Source: Peptoniphilus_A hominis
Lineage (GTDB): Bacteria; Bacillota; Clostridia; Tissierellales; Peptoniphilaceae
Direction of reading: 5' to 3'
NCBI RefSeq assembly: GCF_040096015.1
Contig: NZ_JBBMFO010000009.1
Coordinates: 1 to 58,277 of the forward strand
DNA length: 58,277 bases
Position 1 is the first letter of the stretch; each line of letters starts with the position of its first letter. Below are positions 56,036-58,277 of this stretch, piece after piece. The position numbers and the translations under genes were made by a program. Below the pieces are notes generated by a model. That model did not search any database. It saw only the letters and a program-made list of their open reading frames with translations, and was not told the DNA's origin.

Positions 56036-57688
56036 ATGGCAGAAACATTTCACTTTAGTATATCAATGATAAGCAGAGGAAAAAGTAAATCGGCAGTTGC
56101 AAGTGCAGCATATATATCCTGTGAGAAATTAACAAATGAATGGGACGGAGTAACTCACGACTACCATAATAAAAAAGGACTTTTACATTCAGAAATCTTC
56201 TTGCCGGAGAATGTCCCCATAGCATTAAAAGATAGAACTACTTTATGGAATAGCGTTGAACTAAATGAGAAAGCAAGCAATGCACAGCTTGCAAGAAACT
56301 TCATTATCGCCTTACCGAAAGAATTATCTTTTGAAGAAAACAAGAAACTCATTATCGACTTCATACAAGAAAATTTTGCATCAAAAGGAATGATAGCAGA
56401 CCTTGCAATCCATGATGAAAGTGATGAAGAAAATAACAATATCCATGCTCATATTATGACTACCCTTAGACCAATCAATGAAAAAGGAGAGTGGCAGGCA
56501 AAAAGCAAAAAAGAATATGTTCTTGATGAAAACGGAGAAAAGATAAAACTAAAAAGCGGAAACTATAAAACAAGAAAAGTAGAGCTGACAGACTGGAACG
56601 ATAAAGGCAACGCAGAGAAATGGCGAGAGAATTTTGCAAGCCTTTGTAATCAGTATTTAGAAAAAAATCATCAGGAAAAGAGAGTGGATCATCGTTCCTA
56701 CAAAAGACAAGGGATAGAAGAAATCCCAACCATTCACATGGGAGCAAGTGCCAGCGCCTTAGAGAAAAAAGGAATCGAAACCGACAAAGGAAACATCAAC
56801 CGAGAAATAAAAAAGCACAACTCCTTAGTTAAGGCAATTAAAGAAAAATTGTTAGAGATTAACTCTTGGCTTAACTCACTTGTTTCTACATTTCAAGCAA
56901 AATATGACGAGTACAAAGAAACAAGACAACAAGAGATTGAGAACAAAGCCGAACTCTTTAACCTCTATGAATATATCTCTATCTATAACGAGATACAGGG
57001 AGAAAAAATAAAAAATCTATCCTACTATGGACAGATAAAAAAGGGAAATGCAGACCTAAAGAGATTTGTAAAAGCAATCTACTATCTAAAAGATAATCAT
57101 CTTCAAACCATAGCAGACCTACAAGGAAAAGTCTTTGAACTTGCAAAACAAAGTAAAAAGATAAGTGGTGATATTCAAGAAAAAACACAAAGAATAAAAG
57201 ACTTAAATCAATGTGTAAGCTGCATAGACTCTATCAAAGAAAACAAAGAAGTTTATCAGGAATACAAAAGCAAAACCATATTCAAAGACAGCTTTTATAA
57301 TTCTCATAAAAAAGGAATAGACAGATATCTAAGAGCAAGAAAGACCATAGAAAAATTTACAGGGACATCATCTATAAAATTAAGTGATTGGCAAAAAGAA
57401 ATATCAAACCTTGAAAAAGAGATACAAAGTTTAACGGAAGATAAAGTTAAAGTACAAGACGAATTTAAGCAGATAGACCATATCAAATATGCAGTAAAGA
57501 TTGTCAATGACGAGTATGGAATAGACCTATCTATTGAGATAGATAAGGCAATTAAGAGAGGAGATAAACCAAGTGTTATTGCACAGCTGAAAAAATTCCA
57601 AGAGCAAGAGGAAAGAAAGGAGCAGTACAAACAAAAAGCCAAGGAAAAGGCTAAAGAAAATTATAAAAATACAGGGGAGGAAAGATAA
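56036..57688 (+). CDS. mobA: MobA/MobL (MOBQ) relaxase of element C
   Basis: This 550-residue protein begins AETFHFSISMISRGKSKSAV, then ASAAYISCEKL with candidate nucleophile Tyr near residue 26. The metal-binding histidines lie in NNIHAHIMTTLRPINE (about residue 140). A conserved segment VDHRSYKRQGIEEIPTIHMG follows, then a long coiled coil (about 280-500). It would nick the oriT at 55878. ATG 56036 follows AAAGGAG. Compared with the element B protein (486 residues) it has a longer C-terminal coiled coil. It is followed within 3 bp by the replication gene. Confidence 0.9.
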   Translation: MAETFHFSISMISRGKSKSAVASAAYISCEKLTNEWDGVTHDYHNKKGLLHSEIFLPENVPIALKDRTTLWNSVELNEKASNAQLARNFIIALPKELSFEENKKLIIDFIQENFASKGMIADLAIHDESDEENNNIHAHIMTTLRPINEKGEWQAKSKKEYVLDENGEKIKLKSGNYKTRKVELTDWNDKGNAEKWRENFASLCNQYLEKNHQEKRVDHRSYKRQGIEEIPTIHMGASASALEKKGIETDKGNINREIKKHNSLVKAIKEKLLEINSWLNSLVSTFQAKYDEYKETRQQEIENKAELFNLYEYISIYNEIQGEKIKNLSYYGQIKKGNADLKRFVKAIYYLKDNHLQTIADLQGKVFELAKQSKKISGDIQEKTQRIKDLNQCVSCIDSIKENKEVYQEYKSKTIFKDSFYNSHKKGIDRYLRARKTIEKFTGTSSIKLSDWQKEISNLEKEIQSLTEDKVKVQDEFKQIDHIKYAVKIVNDEYGIDLSIEIDKAIKRGDKPSVIAQLKKFQEQEERKEQYKQKAKEKAKENYKNTGEER

Positions 57689-57690
57689 AA

Positions 57691-58277
57691 ATGGCAGACA
57701 ACAGAAGATACTATTGGTTAAAATTGAAAGAAGATTTTTTTACAGATAAGAGAATCAAAAGGCTAAGAAAAATATCAGGAGGAGATACCTATACAATCAT
57801 TTACCTCAAATTGCTTTTGCTTAGCTTAAAAGATAGTGGGAAGCTGTATTATGACGGAGTAGAAACAGACTTTATCAAGGAGCTTGCATTAACGATTGAT
57901 GAAACGGAAGATGATGTAATGGTTACAGTAAATTATCTTGTAGCACAAGGATTGATGGAGATAATCACAGAAAATGACGAGTATTTTTTAACAGAAATCC
58001 CAAGTCTTATAGGTTCAGAAACAGCGTCTACAAGGCGTTCGAGGAAATCAAGAGGACAAAAAGCGTTGCAATGCAACACTGGTGCAACACCTTGCAACCT
58101 TTTGCAACAAAACTGCAACGGAGAGATAGAGATAGAGAAAGAGATAGATATAGAGTTAGAAAAAGAGGGGGAGAAAGAAAAAATATCCCCCTCCCTTTAT
58201 GGAGAATATAAAAATGTTTCCTTAACTGATGAAGAATATGGAAAATTAAAGGATAAAATGCAATGTCATAGGGATAA
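57691..58277 (+). CDS. Phage-replisome-organizer-like replication protein (3' end outside window)
   Basis: The visible 195 residues start MADNRRYYWLKLKEDFFTDK, then RIKRLRKISGGDTYTIIYLK, the N-terminal domain of phage replisome organizers and DnaD-like plasmid Rep proteins. A linker of Glu/Lys repeats (EIEIEKEIDIELEKEGE) leads to a second conserved piece (YGEYKNVSLTDEEYGKLKDK), where the window ends. ATG 57691 follows GGGGAGG. These genes usually follow MobA/MobL in this element family and are followed by a DnaC-like gene, which is not visible. Confidence 0.75.
   Translation, partial: MADNRRYYWLKLKEDFFTDKRIKRLRKISGGDTYTIIYLKLLLLSLKDSGKLYYDGVETDFIKELALTIDETEDDVMVTVNYLVAQGLMEIITENDEYFLTEIPSLIGSETASTRRSRKSRGQKALQCNTGATPCNLLQQNCNGEIEIEKEIDIELEKEGEKEKISPSLYGEYKNVSLTDEEYGKLKDKMQCHRD

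Larger units (their letters stand above)
47948..58277 (+). mobile_element. Serine-recombinase mobilizable transposon C, left arm (truncated by window end)
   Basis: From 47948 virD4 is replaced by element sequence: a recombinase, a TetR-ECF-MATE cargo, a sigma-like factor, DUF3847, oriT, MobA/MobL and a replication gene that runs off the window. The junction GGA at 47945-47947 is the same codon at which virD4 resumes at 1520-1522 after another element's right end. If the molecule is circular, element C totals about 11.85 kb. Otherwise 10.3 kb is visible here and its right part is missing. Confidence 0.75.

Noticed and set aside
1..58277. Two separate conjugative elements, one at each side of the window
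   Set aside because: Every backbone gene occurs once, and the virD4 pieces complement each other exactly. One permuted element explains this better, though topology is not proven.
1..58277. tRNA, rRNA, riboswitch, insertion sequence or group II intron
   Set aside because: I saw no convincing cloverleaf, ribosomal segment, known riboswitch core, DDE transposase or reverse transcriptase. I could not run covariance-model searches, so small RNAs may be missed.

Overview
The window is low-GC, Shine-Dalgarno-rich DNA typical of anaerobic Firmicutes (Clostridia or Tissierellia). Almost all of it is mobile DNA. The backbone is a conjugative element of the Tn1549/CTn (C. difficile CD1105-CD1118-like) family. 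I see no chromosomal housekeeping genes, rRNA, tRNA or CRISPR, and no tyrosine integrase.

Layout. 1-1522 is the right end of a serine-recombinase transposon (here 'element C'), with an unidentified gene tail, an ORF6N protein and TnpW. 1520-2320 is the C-terminal part of the coupling-protein gene virD4. 2374-24511 is the transfer module: SSB-like protein, Maff2, TrbL/VirB6-like, PrgI, VirB4, a CD1108-type cell-wall hydrolase, DUF4315, DUF4366, topoisomerase III, an AbrB/AlbA pair, a 2906-residue methylase-helicase and a second SSB-like protein. 24622-29461 is cargo: a small regulator and a BceAB-RS-type peptide-antibiotic resistance and sensing system. 29493-31183 (minus strand) is the relaxase and MobC, followed by a hairpin-rich oriT candidate. 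31399-37230 is a second cargo: TetR, a heterodimeric ABC exporter, ECF S and T subunits, and an ECF ATPase cut off after its P-loop. 37306-40833 is the leading end of the conjugative backbone: CD1845-like, RepA, DnaC-like, PcfB, a toxin remnant, and the virD4 N-terminus.

virD4 is broken twice. At the codon for its Trp115 it carries element B (40834-47290): a serine recombinase, TnpW, unknown cargo, DUF3847, an oriT and a MOBQ relaxase. The middle of virD4 follows (47291-47947) and is then broken by element C (47948 to the window end): recombinase, TetR, a complete ECF transporter, a MATE pump, a sigma-like factor, DUF3847, oriT, a MOBQ relaxase and a replication protein. The virD4 fragments at the two ends of the window fit together exactly, in one frame, at element C's insertion point. 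The three pieces total about 599 residues, normal for this family. The simplest reading is that the molecule is circular (or a circularly permuted contig) and was opened inside element C.

Functionally this is a nested set of mobile elements. The conjugative host has its own relaxase (MOBP-like), and each of the two passengers has its own MOBQ relaxase and recognisable oriT. Both passengers disable the host's coupling protein until they excise. Cargo is dominated by membrane transport and peptide or drug efflux. The most notable points are the double virD4 interruption, paired MOBQ oriT sites, a 408-nt ORF nested out of frame inside the helicase gene, and an EF-hand-like module shared by two otherwise unrelated transfer proteins.
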